A stretch of 64,000 bases of DNA. It comes from Salmonella enterica subsp. arizonae (lineage in GTDB: Bacteria; Pseudomonadota; Gammaproteobacteria; Enterobacterales; Enterobacteriaceae). The stretch lies in NCBI RefSeq assembly GCF_008692845.1, contig NZ_VXJW01000001.1, forward strand, positions 1 to 64,000, in the 5' to 3' direction. The translations under genes were made by a program, and so were the position numbers. The first letter of the stretch is position 1. Every line of letters begins with the position of its first letter. Of the stretch, positions 45,204 to 56,928 are shown piece after piece. The notes below the pieces were generated by a model. It was not told the DNA's origin and searched no databases. It saw nothing but the letters and a program-made list of their open reading frames with translations.

Positions 45204-45626
45204 TTAGATAGAAATTTTTTTACCGCCGCGGTGAGAGACGGCAGTCTGGCCGTTAGCCCCGTACAGGGTAGGCTCGTGGTGAGGTTTCAGTACTTCCAGC
45301 GCTTGTTGATTACGTTCGATTTGCCCTTCCAGCAGCCAGCCGTTGTGCTGGTTGAGGTCGCGCAGATGCTGCGTTTTTTCGGTGATCTCCTGCCAGCGCT
45401 CCGCGATGTTATCGTTTGCGCTGCGCTGCGCGTTCTGCTCCAGACGGCGCTGTTGTTCCAGATAATCCAGCGTCGCCAGCAACGAGCTTTTTTCTTCTGT
45501 AATTCGCTGCAGTTGGCTGCCGTTAATCTGGCCTACGGAAAGCTGCTGTTGTTCTGCATCCATCACCGTCTTCAGGTCATTCAGGACGGCGGTCATCTGG
45601 TCAAGTATTTCTGACAAACGAGTCAT
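45204..45626 (-). CDS. flgN: FlgN, chaperone for FlgK/FlgL
   Basis: The 140-residue, mainly helical export chaperone (MTRLSEILDQMTAVLNDL) escorts hook-filament junction proteins to the flagellar export gate. It lies 4 bp after flgM. Confidence 0.94.
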   Translation of the reverse strand: MTRLSEILDQMTAVLNDLKTVMDAEQQQLSVGQINGSQLQRITEEKSSLLATLDYLEQQRRLEQNAQRSANDNIAERWQEITEKTQHLRDLNQHNGWLLEGQIERNQQALEVLKPHHEPTLYGANGQTAVSHRGGKKISI

Positions 45627-45630
45627 ACGC

Positions 45631-45924
45631 TTATTTACTCTGTAAGTAGCTCTGTGCCTCGCGAATGAGCGAGTCTGCTATTTTTCCAGTATCCATTTTT
45701 AACTCGCCGTTACGGATAGCCGTTTTTAATGCTTCGACGCGTTCCATATTAATGTCGCTGGCGCCTGGTTGCATAAGCTTCGCTTGCGCGTCGCTTAACG
45801 TTACGCTGGCGCTCGTCGCGGCGGACGTTTTTTCCTGACGCGTTTTTTGTACCGACGTGTCGCTGGTTTCACGCGTCTGGACAGTGCTAACGGGTTTCAA
45901 AGGTGAGGTACGGTCAATGCTCAT
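45631..45924 (-). CDS. flgM: FlgM, anti-sigma-28 factor
   Basis: The 97-residue protein ([16 protein letters not shown] to [11 protein letters not shown]) binds FliA until it is exported through the finished hook, timing late flagellar genes. A sigma-28 promoter stands 60-86 bp upstream. Confidence 0.96.
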   Translation of the reverse strand: MSIDRTSPLKPVSTVQTRETSDTSVQKTRQEKTSAATSASVTLSDAQAKLMQPGASDINMERVEALKTAIRNGELKMDTGKIADSLIREAQSYLQSK

Positions 45925-45983
45925 TTATTTATCCTCATCGAGGGTTACGTTGTAGCGGCCAGCTACCATCATGGTTGAATATC

Positions 45984-46010
45984 TCATCGGCAGTCGCGAC
46001 AAAATCTTTA
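45984..46010 (-). promoter_or_regulatory. Sigma-28 (FliA) promoter of flgMN
   Basis: Minus strand: TAAAGATT, 11 bases, GCCGATGA, against the consensus TAAAGTTT-N11-GCCGATAA. Confidence 0.88.
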
Positions 46011-46015
46011 TACAA

Positions 46016-46675
46016 TTATAGGTTAATAAGAATATTCCCATCAGGATCGACGGTCCCACTTACGATTTGACCCGATGTCATGCGCACGCGCGCATTCTGC
46101 GCGACGGCGGCATTATTCATAGCCTGACCTTCCGCATTGACGCTAAAACCCTCGCCATTAGCGATGACCTGTACTCGTTGACCCGCTTTGACGCGCCAGG
46201 CCTGGCGTATCATCGTAAGTTGCACCGGCTGACCGGGAGCGAGATCGCGCAAACTGATGGCGTCCTGAATCTGACGAATATCCAGTACTGTTCGCGGCGG
46301 TAACTGATCCAGCCTGCCACGTTTTAACGTGACGTTGGCCGGCGTCAACTTTCCGCCGCGCGCGACGGGCGCGGCAACGGCGACATAATTGCCGGTTGCC
46401 TGCACATTCACCTGCAAATAACGTTTTTCATTGGCGCAGCGCGCTACCACATTCACGTTGCCCCATAGCTTCGCGCTACCTGTCATGCTGAAGGCCGGCT
46501 GCTCGCAGCCCGGCAGTAGAGTGGGCGGTGAACGGAGCGTCACAACAACCTCATCGCTAAAGCCAGCCAGACGCTGGGAAAACCACGTCGTCAACTGGGC
46601 ATTGATGTCCTGCGCCATTGTCAGGGGGCTGAACAGCAAAGCCGCCACGGCGAATCCTCGTTTTAACGTTTGCAT
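46016..46675 (-). CDS. flgA: FlgA, P-ring assembly chaperone
   Basis: The 219-residue periplasmic protein has a signal peptide (1-21, FSPLTMAQ) and a C-terminal SAF-type domain (VQVIANGEGFSVNAEGQAMNN). It helps assemble the FlgI P ring. It is divergent from flgB across a 157-bp gap that should hold the FlhDC-activated class 2 promoters. Confidence 0.95.
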   Translation of the reverse strand: MQTLKRGFAVAALLFSPLTMAQDINAQLTTWFSQRLAGFSDEVVVTLRSPPTLLPGCEQPAFSMTGSAKLWGNVNVVARCANEKRYLQVNVQATGNYVAVAAPVARGGKLTPANVTLKRGRLDQLPPRTVLDIRQIQDAISLRDLAPGQPVQLTMIRQAWRVKAGQRVQVIANGEGFSVNAEGQAMNNAAVAQNARVRMTSGQIVSGTVDPDGNILINL

Positions 46676-46832
46676 GGTGACTTCCCCCTGGTTGTTGTAA
46701 TGACAGGATTCTACTCGTGTGAGGCAAGCATCAACGCAATAAATAGCGACGCATTTTGCGCTTATTCCGGCGATAACGCGCGCGTGAAGGGATTTAAGCT
46801 GTCGGCTGAATTTTGCCATTTGCGGAGGAGAT

Positions 46833-47249
46833 ATGCTCGACAGGCTCGATGCCGCCTTACGATTTCAGCAGGAAGCGCTAAATCTGCGCGCGCAACGTCA
46901 GGAAATATTAGCGGCGAATATCGCCAATGCCGATACGCCGGGGTATCAGGCGCGCGATATTGATTTTGCCAGTGAGTTAAAAAAAGTGATGGTGCGCGGA
47001 CGGGAAGAAACCGGCGGCGTCTCGTTGACGTTGACGTCCTCTCACCATATTCCTGCCCAGGCGGTCTCTTCTCCCGCAGTGGATCTGCTTTACCGCGTAC
47101 CCGATCAACCTTCTCTGGATGGCAACACCGTGGACATGGACAGGGAACGTGCGCAGTTTGCGGATAACAGTCTCAAATATCAGATGGGGCTTACCGTTCT
47201 GGGTAGCCAACTCAAAGGCATGATGAATGTACTACAGGGAGGAAACTAA
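46833..47249 (+). CDS. flgB: FlgB, proximal rod protein
   Basis: The 138-residue rod protein starts [17 protein letters not shown] with the flagellar rod motif [16 protein letters not shown]. It is first in the flgBCDEFGHIJ operon. GGAGGAG is its ribosome site. Confidence 0.96.
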   Translation: MLDRLDAALRFQQEALNLRAQRQEILAANIANADTPGYQARDIDFASELKKVMVRGREETGGVSLTLTSSHHIPAQAVSSPAVDLLYRVPDQPSLDGNTVDMDRERAQFADNSLKYQMGLTVLGSQLKGMMNVLQGGN

Positions 47250-47252
47250 TTC

Positions 47253-47657
47253 GTGGCGCTGTTAAACATTTTTGATATTGCCGGATCGGCGCTTACCGCA
47301 CAGTCCAAACGGTTGAACGTTGCCGCCAGTAATCTGGCGAATGCGGACAGCGTCACCGGGCCTGACGGGCAGCCTTATCGCGCCAAACAGGTGGTTTTTC
47401 AGGTGGATGCCGCGCCGGGGCAGGCCACTGGCGGGGTAAAGGTAGCCAGCGTGATTGAAAGCCAGGCGCCGGAAAAGCTGGTCTATGAGCCAGGCAACCC
47501 GCTGGCGGACGCTAACGGTTACGTCAAAATGCCCAACGTCGATGTGGTCGGCGAAATGGTTAATACGATGTCAGCCTCGCGCAGTTACCAGGCAAATGTC
47601 GAAGTCCTGAATACCGTAAAAAGCATGATGCTTAAAACGCTGACATTAGGCCAGTAA
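47253..47657 (+). CDS. flgC: FlgC, proximal rod protein
   Basis: The 134-residue rod subunit starts at GTG 47253 ([18 protein letters not shown]), with the motif [12 protein letters not shown] and the C-terminal helix [20 protein letters not shown] precedes the start. It lies 3 bp after flgB. Confidence 0.96.
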   Translation: MALLNIFDIAGSALTAQSKRLNVAASNLANADSVTGPDGQPYRAKQVVFQVDAAPGQATGGVKVASVIESQAPEKLVYEPGNPLADANGYVKMPNVDVVGEMVNTMSASRSYQANVEVLNTVKSMMLKTLTLGQ

Positions 47658-47668
47658 AGGAGACGCGT

Positions 47669-48367
47669 ATGTCTATTGCCGTAAATATGAATGACCCGAC
47701 CAACACGGGCGTCAAAACGACGACCGGCAGCGGTTCGATGACCGGGAACAACGCTGCCGATCTGCAAAGCAGTTTCCTGACCTTGCTGGTTGCGCAATTA
47801 AAGAATCAGGACCCGACTAACCCATTACAAAATAATGAGTTAACAACGCAGTTGGCGCAAATCAGTACCGTGAGCGGCATTGAAAAACTGAATACGACGC
47901 TGGGGGCTATTTCCGGGCAAATCGACAATAGTCAGTCGCTACAGGCGACCACGCTGATTGGACATGGCGTTATGGTGCCTGGCACCACAATTCTGGCGGG
48001 TAAAGGCGCGGAAGAAGGGGCCGTTACGTCCACAACGCCGTTTGGCGTGGAATTGCAACAACCAGCGGACAAAGTGACGGCAACCATTACCGATAAAGAT
48101 GGCCGGGTGGTTCGCACGCTGGAGATCGGCGAGTTGAAAGCCGGGGTACATACCTTTACCTGGGATGGTAAGCAAACGGATGGAACGTCGGTACCTAATG
48201 GTTCTTACAACATTGCAATTACCGCCAGCAATGGCGGGACGCAACTGGTGGCGCAGCCGCTGCAATTCGCCCTGGTGCAGGGCGTGACGAAAGGCAGCAA
48301 CGGTAATCTGTTGGATCTCGGTACCTACGGCACCACCACACTCGACGAAGTTCGGCAAATAATCTAA
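47669..48367 (+). CDS. flgD: FlgD, hook cap
   Basis: The 232-residue hook-assembly scaffold has an N-terminal FLTLLVAQLKNQDPTNPLQ segment and a FlgD Ig-like/Tudor C-terminal part (VHTFTWDGKQTDGTSVPNG). It caps the growing hook and is replaced by FlgK. Confidence 0.96.
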   Translation: MSIAVNMNDPTNTGVKTTTGSGSMTGNNAADLQSSFLTLLVAQLKNQDPTNPLQNNELTTQLAQISTVSGIEKLNTTLGAISGQIDNSQSLQATTLIGHGVMVPGTTILAGKGAEEGAVTSTTPFGVELQQPADKVTATITDKDGRVVRTLEIGELKAGVHTFTWDGKQTDGTSVPNGSYNIAITASNGGTQLVAQPLQFALVQGVTKGSNGNLLDLGTYGTTTLDEVRQII

Positions 48368-48393
48368 GCCCTTACACTTATCAGGAGTCAGTC

Positions 48394-49602
48394 ATGTCTT
48401 TTTCTCAAGCGGTTAGCGGCCTGAACGCTGCGGCCACCAACCTTGATGTTATCGGTAATAACATCGCCAACTCCGCCACCTATGGCTTTAAATCTGGCAC
48501 GGCATCGTTTGCCGATATGTTCGCCGGTTCAAAAGTGGGGCTGGGCGTAAAAGTGGCGGGGATTACCCAGGATTTTACCGACGGTACGACAACGAACACC
48601 GGTCGCGGGCTGGACGTTGCGATTAGCCAGAACGGTTTTTTCCGCCTGGTAGACAGCAACGGTTCCGTTTTCTATAGCCGCAACGGCCAGTTCAAACTGG
48701 ACGAGAACCGTAATCTGGTCAATATGCAGGGGATGCAGTTGACAGGCTATCCAGCCACCGGTACACCGCCGACCATTCAGCAGGGTGCGAATCCCGCGCC
48801 GATCACCATTCCGAACACGCTGATGGCGGCAAAATCGACCACCACCGCGTCAATGCAGGTAAACCTAAATTCGACGGACCCTGTGCCGACGAAAGCCTTT
48901 AACCCTGCGGATGCCGATTCGTACAACAAAAAAGGGACAGTTACTGTTTATGACAGCCAGGGTAATGCCCATGACATGAACGTCTATTTTGTTAAAACCA
49001 AAGATAATGAATGGGCCGTGTACACCCATGATAGCAGCGATCCGACAGCCACGGCGCCAACGGCGGCGTCCACTACGCTGAAATTCAATGAAAACGGGAT
49101 TCTGGAGTCTGGTGGTACGGTGAACATCACCACCGGTACGATTAATGGCGCGACGGCGGCCACGTTCTCGCTGAACTTCCTTAACTCCATGCAGCAGAAT
49201 ACCGGAGCTAACAATATCGTCGCCACCAATCAGAACGGCTATAAGCCTGGCGACCTGGTGAGCTACCAGATTAACAATGACGGCACTGTGGTAGGTAACT
49301 ACTCCAACGAGCAGGAACAGGTGCTGGGGCAGATTGTGCTGGCTAACTTCGCCAATAACGAAGGTCTGGCATCCCAGGGCGATAACGTCTGGGCGGCGAC
49401 GCAGGCCTCCGGGGTAGCGCTGCTGGGAACCGCCGGTTCCGGCAACTTCGGTAAGCTGACGAACGGCGCTCTGGAAGCTTCTAACGTGGATTTGAGTAAA
49501 GAGCTGGTGAATATGATCGTCGCGCAGCGTAACTATCAGTCGAATGCGCAGACTATCAAAACTCAGGACCAGATCCTCAATACACTGGTTAACCTGCGCT
49601 AA
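48394..49602 (+). CDS. flgE: FlgE, hook protein
   Basis: The 402-residue hook subunit has an N-terminal rod-like motif (GNNIANSATYGFKSG) and C-terminal helix ELVNMIVAQRNYQSNAQTIK. It is about one residue different from the LT2 length. GGAG ribosome site. Confidence 0.96.
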   Translation: MSFSQAVSGLNAAATNLDVIGNNIANSATYGFKSGTASFADMFAGSKVGLGVKVAGITQDFTDGTTTNTGRGLDVAISQNGFFRLVDSNGSVFYSRNGQFKLDENRNLVNMQGMQLTGYPATGTPPTIQQGANPAPITIPNTLMAAKSTTTASMQVNLNSTDPVPTKAFNPADADSYNKKGTVTVYDSQGNAHDMNVYFVKTKDNEWAVYTHDSSDPTATAPTAASTTLKFNENGILESGGTVNITTGTINGATAATFSLNFLNSMQQNTGANNIVATNQNGYKPGDLVSYQINNDGTVVGNYSNEQEQVLGQIVLANFANNEGLASQGDNVWAATQASGVALLGTAGSGNFGKLTNGALEASNVDLSKELVNMIVAQRNYQSNAQTIKTQDQILNTLVNLR

Positions 49603-49622
49603 GCGCCTGACGGGATAGCTTA

Positions 49623-51174
<1,552 letters not shown>

Positions 51175-51230
51175 GGGGCTGCCGGTGGGGTGAAGTCGCC
51201 ACCGGCTCCCTGATTTTGAAGATGAAGGTA

Positions 51231-51929
51231 ATGCAAAAATACGCGCTTCACGCTTACCCATTAATGGCCCTGGTGGTCGCGACGCTGACAGGATGTGCCT
51301 GGATACCCTCCAAACCGCTTGTGCAGGGAGCGACCACAGCGCAGCCGATACCGGGTCCGGTGCCGGTAGCGAATGGCTCCATATTTCAGTCAGCACAGCC
51401 GATTAATTATGGCTATCAGCCGCTTTTTGAAGATCGTCGACCACGTAATATCGGCGATACGCTAACGATTGTGTTACAGGAAAATGTCAGCGCCAGTAAA
51501 AGTTCGTCGGCAAACGCCAGCCGCGACGGCAAAACCAGCTTTGGGTTTGATACGGTACCGCGTTATCTGCAGGGACTATTCGGCAATTCCCGCGCGGATA
51601 TGGAGGCCTCCGGCGGCAACTCGTTTAACGGTAAAGGCGGCGCGAATGCCAGCAATACCTTTAGCGGCACGCTGACCGTGACCGTCGATCAGGTTCTGGC
51701 CAATGGTAATTTACACGTCGTGGGTGAAAAACAGATCGCGATTAATCAGGGAACGGAATTCATCCGCTTCTCCGGCGTGGTCAATCCACGCACTATCAGC
51801 GGCAGCAACTCCGTACCCTCGACACAGGTAGCGGATGCGCGGATTGAATATGTCGGGAACGGCTATATAAACGAAGCGCAAAATATGGGCTGGCTGCAAC
51901 GTTTCTTCCTTAACTTGTCGCCGATGTAA
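51231..51929 (+). CDS. flgH: FlgH, L-ring lipoprotein
   Basis: The 232-residue outer-membrane L-ring subunit has a signal with lipobox ATLTGC (Cys 22) and then [17 protein letters not shown]. Start [10 protein letters not shown] is chosen for the known length; two in-frame Mets lie just upstream. Confidence 0.95.
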   Translation: MQKYALHAYPLMALVVATLTGCAWIPSKPLVQGATTAQPIPGPVPVANGSIFQSAQPINYGYQPLFEDRRPRNIGDTLTIVLQENVSASKSSSANASRDGKTSFGFDTVPRYLQGLFGNSRADMEASGGNSFNGKGGANASNTFSGTLTVTVDQVLANGNLHVVGEKQIAINQGTEFIRFSGVVNPRTISGSNSVPSTQVADARIEYVGNGYINEAQNMGWLQRFFLNLSPM

Positions 51930-51940
51930 GCGAGGTGTAT

Positions 51941-53038
51941 GTGTTTAAAGCTCTTGCAGGAATCGTTCTGGCACTGGTTGCCACTCTGGCGCATGCCGAA
52001 CGTATCCGGGATCTGACCAGTGTCCAGGGCGTGCGGGAAAACTCGCTGATCGGCTATGGGCTGGTGGTTGGGCTGGACGGTACGGGCGACCAGACGACTC
52101 AGACGCCATTTACTACCCAGACGCTGAATAACATGCTGTCACAACTGGGGATTACGGTCCCCACCGGCACCAACATGCAGTTGAAAAACGTGGCGGCGGT
52201 GATGGTGACGGCGTCGTATCCGCCTTTTGCGCGACAGGGACAAACGATCGATGTCGTCGTTTCCTCCATGGGGAACGCCAAAAGTCTGCGTGGCGGAACG
52301 TTGTTAATGACGCCATTAAAAGGGGTGGACAGCCAGGTATATGCTCTGGCGCAGGGAAATATTCTGGTCGGCGGCGCGGGCGCTTCCGCAGGCGGCAGTA
52401 GTGTGCAGGTTAACCAGCTTAACGGCGGACGTATCACTAATGGCGCGATTATCGAACGTGAACTGCCAAGCCAGTTCGGCGCTGGCAACACTATTAATCT
52501 GCAATTGAACGACGAAGATTTTACGATGGCGCAGCAAATTACCGACGCCATCAACCGCGCCCGTGGTTACGGCAGCGCCACTGCGCTTGATGCGCGAACG
52601 GTACAAGTACGCGTGCCCAGCGGCAACAGCTCGCAGGTGCGTTTTCTGGCGGACATTCAAAATATGGAAGTCAACGTGACGCCGCAGGATGCAAAAGTCG
52701 TGATCAACTCGCGTACCGGTTCGGTAGTCATGAATCGGGAGGTGACGCTGGATAGCTGCGCGGTGGCACAGGGCAATTTGTCAGTGACGGTCAACCGTCA
52801 GCTCAACGTTAATCAGCCTAATACGCCATTTGGCGGTGGCCAGACCGTGGTGACGCCACAGACTCAGATAGATTTGCGCCAGAGCGGCGGATCGCTACAA
52901 AGCGTTCGTTCCAGCGCCAATCTGAACAGCGTAGTGCGCGCGCTTAATGCGCTCGGCGCGACGCCGATGGATCTGATGTCGATTTTGCAGTCCATGCAAA
53001 GCGCAGGCTGTTTACGCGCCAAACTGGAAATTATCTGA
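51941..53038 (+). CDS. flgI: FlgI, P-ring protein
   Basis: The 365-residue periplasmic P-ring subunit has a signal peptide ([19 protein letters not shown]) from a GTG start at 51941; an alternative GTG at 51935 adds two codons. The mature part is almost identical to Salmonella FlgI. The stop overlaps the flgJ ATG by one base. Confidence 0.95.
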   Translation: MFKALAGIVLALVATLAHAERIRDLTSVQGVRENSLIGYGLVVGLDGTGDQTTQTPFTTQTLNNMLSQLGITVPTGTNMQLKNVAAVMVTASYPPFARQGQTIDVVVSSMGNAKSLRGGTLLMTPLKGVDSQVYALAQGNILVGGAGASAGGSSVQVNQLNGGRITNGAIIERELPSQFGAGNTINLQLNDEDFTMAQQITDAINRARGYGSATALDARTVQVRVPSGNSSQVRFLADIQNMEVNVTPQDAKVVINSRTGSVVMNREVTLDSCAVAQGNLSVTVNRQLNVNQPNTPFGGGQTVVTPQTQIDLRQSGGSLQSVRSSANLNSVVRALNALGATPMDLMSILQSMQSAGCLRAKLEII

Positions 53039-53988
53039 TGATCGGTGACGGTAAATTGCTGGCCAGCGCGGCCTGGGATGCGCAATCTCTGAACGAACTG
53101 AAAGCGAAAGCGGGCCAGGACCCGGCGGCGAATATCCGACCGGTGGCTCGTCAGGTGGAAGGGATGTTTGTCCAGATGATGCTGAAAAGTATGCGCGAGG
53201 CTTTACCCAAAGATGGCTTATTCAGTAGCGATCAGACGCGTCTTTATACCAGCATGTATGACCAGCAGATCGCCCAGCAGATGACTGCCGGCAAGGGGCT
53301 GGGGCTGGCGGATATGATGGTTAAACAGATGACCAGCGGGCAGTCGATGCCTGCGGATGACGCGCCGCAAGTACCGCTCAAATTCTCACTGGAAACGGTA
53401 AACAGCTATCAAAATCAGGCGCTGACCCAATTGGTGCGTAAGGCGATGCCGAAAACGCCGGACAGCAGCGACGAACCGCTCTCCGGCGACAGTAAAGATT
53501 TTCTGGCCCGGCTTTCGCTCCCGGCGCGGCTGGCCAGCGAACAAAGCGGGGTGCCGCATCATCTTATTCTGGCGCAGGCGGCGCTGGAGTCCGGCTGGGG
53601 ACAGCGGCAAATCCTGCGGGAAAATGGCGAACCTAGTTATAACGTGTTTGGCGTGAAAGCCACCGCCAGTTGGAAAGGACCGGTGACGGAAATCACCACC
53701 ACCGAATACGAAAACGGCGAAGCGAAAAAAGTGAAAGCGAAATTCCGCGTTTATAACTCGTATCTGGAGGCGTTATCGGATTATGTCGAGCTGCTAACGC
53801 GTAACCCACGCTACGCCGCCGTGACCACCGCCGCCACGGCGGAGCAGGGCGCCGTCGCCCTGCAAAACGCCGGATACGCCACCGACCCCCACTATGCGCG
53901 TAAATTAACCAGCATGATCCAGCAACTGAAAGCGATGAGTGAAAAGGTCAGCAAAACCTACAGCGCGAATCTTGATAATCTCTTTTAA
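53038..53988 (+). CDS. flgJ: FlgJ, rod cap and peptidoglycan hydrolase
   Basis: This 316-residue protein has two domains: an N-terminal rod-capping part (1-150) and a C-terminal beta-N-acetylglucosaminidase (about 155-316, with ILAQAALESGWGQRQI containing the catalytic Glu). It opens the peptidoglycan so the rod can pass. Confidence 0.96.
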   Translation: MIGDGKLLASAAWDAQSLNELKAKAGQDPAANIRPVARQVEGMFVQMMLKSMREALPKDGLFSSDQTRLYTSMYDQQIAQQMTAGKGLGLADMMVKQMTSGQSMPADDAPQVPLKFSLETVNSYQNQALTQLVRKAMPKTPDSSDEPLSGDSKDFLARLSLPARLASEQSGVPHHLILAQAALESGWGQRQILRENGEPSYNVFGVKATASWKGPVTEITTTEYENGEAKKVKAKFRVYNSYLEALSDYVELLTRNPRYAAVTTAATAEQGAVALQNAGYATDPHYARKLTSMIQQLKAMSEKVSKTYSANLDNLF

Positions 53989-53993
53989 ATTGC

Positions 53994-54020
53994 TCAAGTC
54001 CACGTCGTAGCTGCCGATAA
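53994..54020 (+). promoter_or_regulatory. Sigma-28 (FliA) promoter of flgKL
   Basis: TCAAGTCC, 11 bases, GCCGATAA. The -10 is a perfect match to the FliA consensus, and the site lies 33 bp before flgK. Confidence 0.88.
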
Positions 54021-54052
54021 CAACGAGTATTGAAGGATTAAAAGGAACCATC

Positions 54053-55714
54053 ATGTCCAGCTTGATTAATCACGCCATGAGCGGACTTAACGCCGCGCAG
54101 TCCGCGTTAAATACGGTCAGTAATAACATCAACAATTATAACGTTGCGGGTTATACCCGGCAGACAACTATTCTGGCGCAGGCAAACAGTACGTTAGGGG
54201 CCGGCGGCTGGATAGGTAATGGCGTTTACGTTTCAGGCGTACAGCGCGAATATGATGCGTTTATCACCAATCAGCTACGTGGCGCGCAAAACCAGAGCAG
54301 TGGATTGACCACTCGCTATGAACAAATGTCGAAAATCGATAACCTGCTGGCCGATAAATCCAGCTCGCTGTCTGGCTCGTTGCAGAGCTTTTTTACCAGT
54401 CTGCAAACGTTAGTCAGTAACGCGGAAGATCCTGCGGCGCGTCAGGCGTTGATTGGTAAAGCGGAAGGGCTGGTAAACCAGTTCAAAACCACCGATCAGT
54501 ATCTGCGCGATCAGGATAAGCAGGTTAATATCGCGATTGGCTCCAGTGTGGCGCAAATCAACAATTACGCTAAGCAGATCGCTAACCTGAACGACCAAAT
54601 CTCCCGTTTGACAGGCGTAGGCGCGGGCGCATCGCCGAACGACCTGCTCGATCAACGTGACCAGTTGGTCAGCGAGCTTAACAAGATCGTTGGCGTCGAG
54701 GTGAGCGTACAGGATGGCGGCACCTATAACCTGACGATGGCCAATGGCTATACGCTGGTGCAAGGGGCGACGGCGCGTCAGTTGGCGGCGGTACCCTCCA
54801 GCGCCGATCCGACGCGAACGACTGTCGCTTATGTCGATGAGGCCGCAGGTAACATCGAAATTCCGGAAAAGTTGCTGAATACTGGCTCGCTCGGCGGGCT
54901 ACTGACCTTCCGTTCTCAGGATCTGGATCAGACGCGTAATACACTGGGCCAGTTGGCGCTGGCGTTTGCCGATGCATTCAACGCGCAGCATACAAAAGGT
55001 TATGACGCTGACGGCAATAAAGGGAAAGACTTCTTTGGCATTGGCTCGCCGGTGGTCTATAGCAACAGTAATAATGCGGATAAAACGGTATCGTTAACCG
55101 CTGAGGTGGTCGACAGCACAAAGGTTCAGGCGACGGATTATCAGATTGTTTTTGACGGTACAGACTGGCAGGTTACTCGCCTGGCGGATAACACCACCTT
55201 CACGGCGACAAAAGATGTTGACGGAAAACTGGAGATTGACGGTCTGAAAGTGACGGTGGGCACCGGCGCACAGAAGAACGACAGTTTCCTTCTGAAGCCG
55301 GTCAGTAATGCTATCGTCGACATGAAAGTTAAAGTGACGAATGAAGCTGAGATTGCGATGGCTGCCGAGTCAAAACTCGATCCTGATGTGGATACCGGCG
55401 ACAGCGATAACCGCAACGGCCAGGCGCTGTTGGACTTACAAAACAGCAACGTAGTGGGTGGCAACAAAACCTTTAACGATGCCTACGCCACGCTGGTCAG
55501 CGATGTGGGTAATAAAACTTCAACGCTGAAAACCAGCAGCACCACGCAGGCGAATGTGGTGAAACAGCTTTATAAGCAGCAACAGTCGGTTTCCGGCGTT
55601 AACCTCGACGAAGAGTACGGCAATTTGCAGCGTTATCAGCAGTATTATCTGGCGAATGCGCAAGTATTACAGACCGCGAACACGCTGTTTGATGCGTTAC
55701 TGAGTATTCGCTAA
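54053..55714 (+). CDS. flgK: FlgK, hook-filament junction protein 1
   Basis: The 553-residue HAP1 starts SSLINHAMSGLNAAQSALN and ends ANTLFDALLSIR, the typical flagellin-like ends. It joins hook and filament, with FlgN as chaperone. Confidence 0.96.
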   Translation: MSSLINHAMSGLNAAQSALNTVSNNINNYNVAGYTRQTTILAQANSTLGAGGWIGNGVYVSGVQREYDAFITNQLRGAQNQSSGLTTRYEQMSKIDNLLADKSSSLSGSLQSFFTSLQTLVSNAEDPAARQALIGKAEGLVNQFKTTDQYLRDQDKQVNIAIGSSVAQINNYAKQIANLNDQISRLTGVGAGASPNDLLDQRDQLVSELNKIVGVEVSVQDGGTYNLTMANGYTLVQGATARQLAAVPSSADPTRTTVAYVDEAAGNIEIPEKLLNTGSLGGLLTFRSQDLDQTRNTLGQLALAFADAFNAQHTKGYDADGNKGKDFFGIGSPVVYSNSNNADKTVSLTAEVVDSTKVQATDYQIVFDGTDWQVTRLADNTTFTATKDVDGKLEIDGLKVTVGTGAQKNDSFLLKPVSNAIVDMKVKVTNEAEIAMAAESKLDPDVDTGDSDNRNGQALLDLQNSNVVGGNKTFNDAYATLVSDVGNKTSTLKTSSTTQANVVKQLYKQQQSVSGVNLDEEYGNLQRYQQYYLANAQVLQTANTLFDALLSIR

Positions 55715-55728
55715 GGGAGAAGAATAAC

Positions 55729-56682
55729 ATGCGTATCAGTACCCAGATGATGTATGAACAAAATATGAGCGGCATCACTAACTCTCAGGCTGAATGGATG
55801 AAGCTGGGCGAGCAGATGTCCAGCGGTAAGCGCGTTACCAACCCATCTGACGATCCGATCGCCGCGTCGCAGGCGGTGGTGCTCTCCCAGGCGCAGGCGC
55901 AGAATAGCCAGTACGCCCTGGCGCGTACTTTTGCCACCCAAAAAGTGTCGCTGGAAGAAAGCGTACTCAGTCAGGTGACGACAGCGATTCAAACCGCGCA
56001 GGAAAAAATCGTCTATGCCGGAAACGGCACGTTAAGCGATGATGACCGTGCTTCGCTGGCGACGGACTTACAGGGTATCCGCGATCAGTTGATGAACCTG
56101 GCAAACAGTACTGACGGAAATGGCCGTTATATCTTCGCCGGGTATAAAACGGAAGCGGCACCTTTCGATCAGGCGACGGGGAATTACCATGGTGGTGAGA
56201 AAAGTGTTACCCAGCAGGTGGATTCCGCACGCACGATGGTGATTGGCCATACGGGAGCGCAAATTTTTAATAGCCTTACCAGCAATGCAGTGCCGGAACC
56301 TGATGGCACGGACTCTGAAAAGAATTTGTTTGTCATGCTCGATACGGCGATTGCAGCGCTCAACACCCCGGTGGAAGGCAATGATGTGGAAAAAGAAAAA
56401 GCTGCCGCCGCCATTGATAAGACGAATCGCGGCTTAAAAAACTCGCTTAATAATGTCCTGACCGTTCGTGCGGAACTGGGGACGCAACTGGGCGAACTCA
56501 GTACGCTGGATGCGCTGGGAAGCGACCGCGCGCTGGGACAGAAGCTACAGATGAGCAATCTGGTGGATGTTGACTGGAACTCGGTCATCTCCTCCTACGT
56601 AATGCAACAGGCGGCATTACAGGCTTCCTATAAAACGTTTACCGATATGCAGGGAATGTCGCTTTTCCAGTTGAACCGGTAA
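55729..56682 (+). CDS. flgL: FlgL, hook-filament junction protein 3
   Basis: The 317-residue HAP3 has an N-terminal flagellin-like part (MRISTQMMYEQNMSGI, SGKRVTNPSDDPIAA). It is co-transcribed with flgK (14 bp gap). Confidence 0.96.
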   Translation: MRISTQMMYEQNMSGITNSQAEWMKLGEQMSSGKRVTNPSDDPIAASQAVVLSQAQAQNSQYALARTFATQKVSLEESVLSQVTTAIQTAQEKIVYAGNGTLSDDDRASLATDLQGIRDQLMNLANSTDGNGRYIFAGYKTEAAPFDQATGNYHGGEKSVTQQVDSARTMVIGHTGAQIFNSLTSNAVPEPDGTDSEKNLFVMLDTAIAALNTPVEGNDVEKEKAAAAIDKTNRGLKNSLNNVLTVRAELGTQLGELSTLDALGSDRALGQKLQMSNLVDVDWNSVISSYVMQQAALQASYKTFTDMQGMSLFQLNR

Positions 56683-56725
56683 TGTCTCTTTTTGAAACAT
56701 ATCATGAAACTGGATATGTTTTGTC

Positions 56726-56762
56726 TGCCCGCGCCATCCACCCCGGCGCGGGCATTTTTTTA
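56726..56762 (+). terminator. Terminator of the flg operon
   Basis: TGCCCGCGCC-ATCCACCCC-GGCGCGGGCA followed by TTTTTTT. In E. coli the 3' end of flgL also yields a small RNA (FlgO) that ends at such a hairpin. Confidence 0.88.
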
Positions 56763-56885
56763 GTCGTCGTATTGTCGCGCCCGTAGCGATGCCATCCGTA
56801 AGGTTTATTATCCAGCCGATTTCATAAGCGCTCTGAGGTTACTCAAAAACACCATGGGAGTGATGCGCCGCCCTGTGGGGGGGAT

Positions 56886-56917
56886 AAAAAAAGCCGACCT
56901 GGCGGTCGGCTTTTTAT
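56886..56917 (-). terminator. Terminator of rne
   Basis: Minus strand: AAAAAGCCGACCG-CCA-GGTCGGCTTTTTTT, 12 bp after the rne stop. Confidence 0.88.
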
Positions 56918-56928
56918 CAGCGGTTACA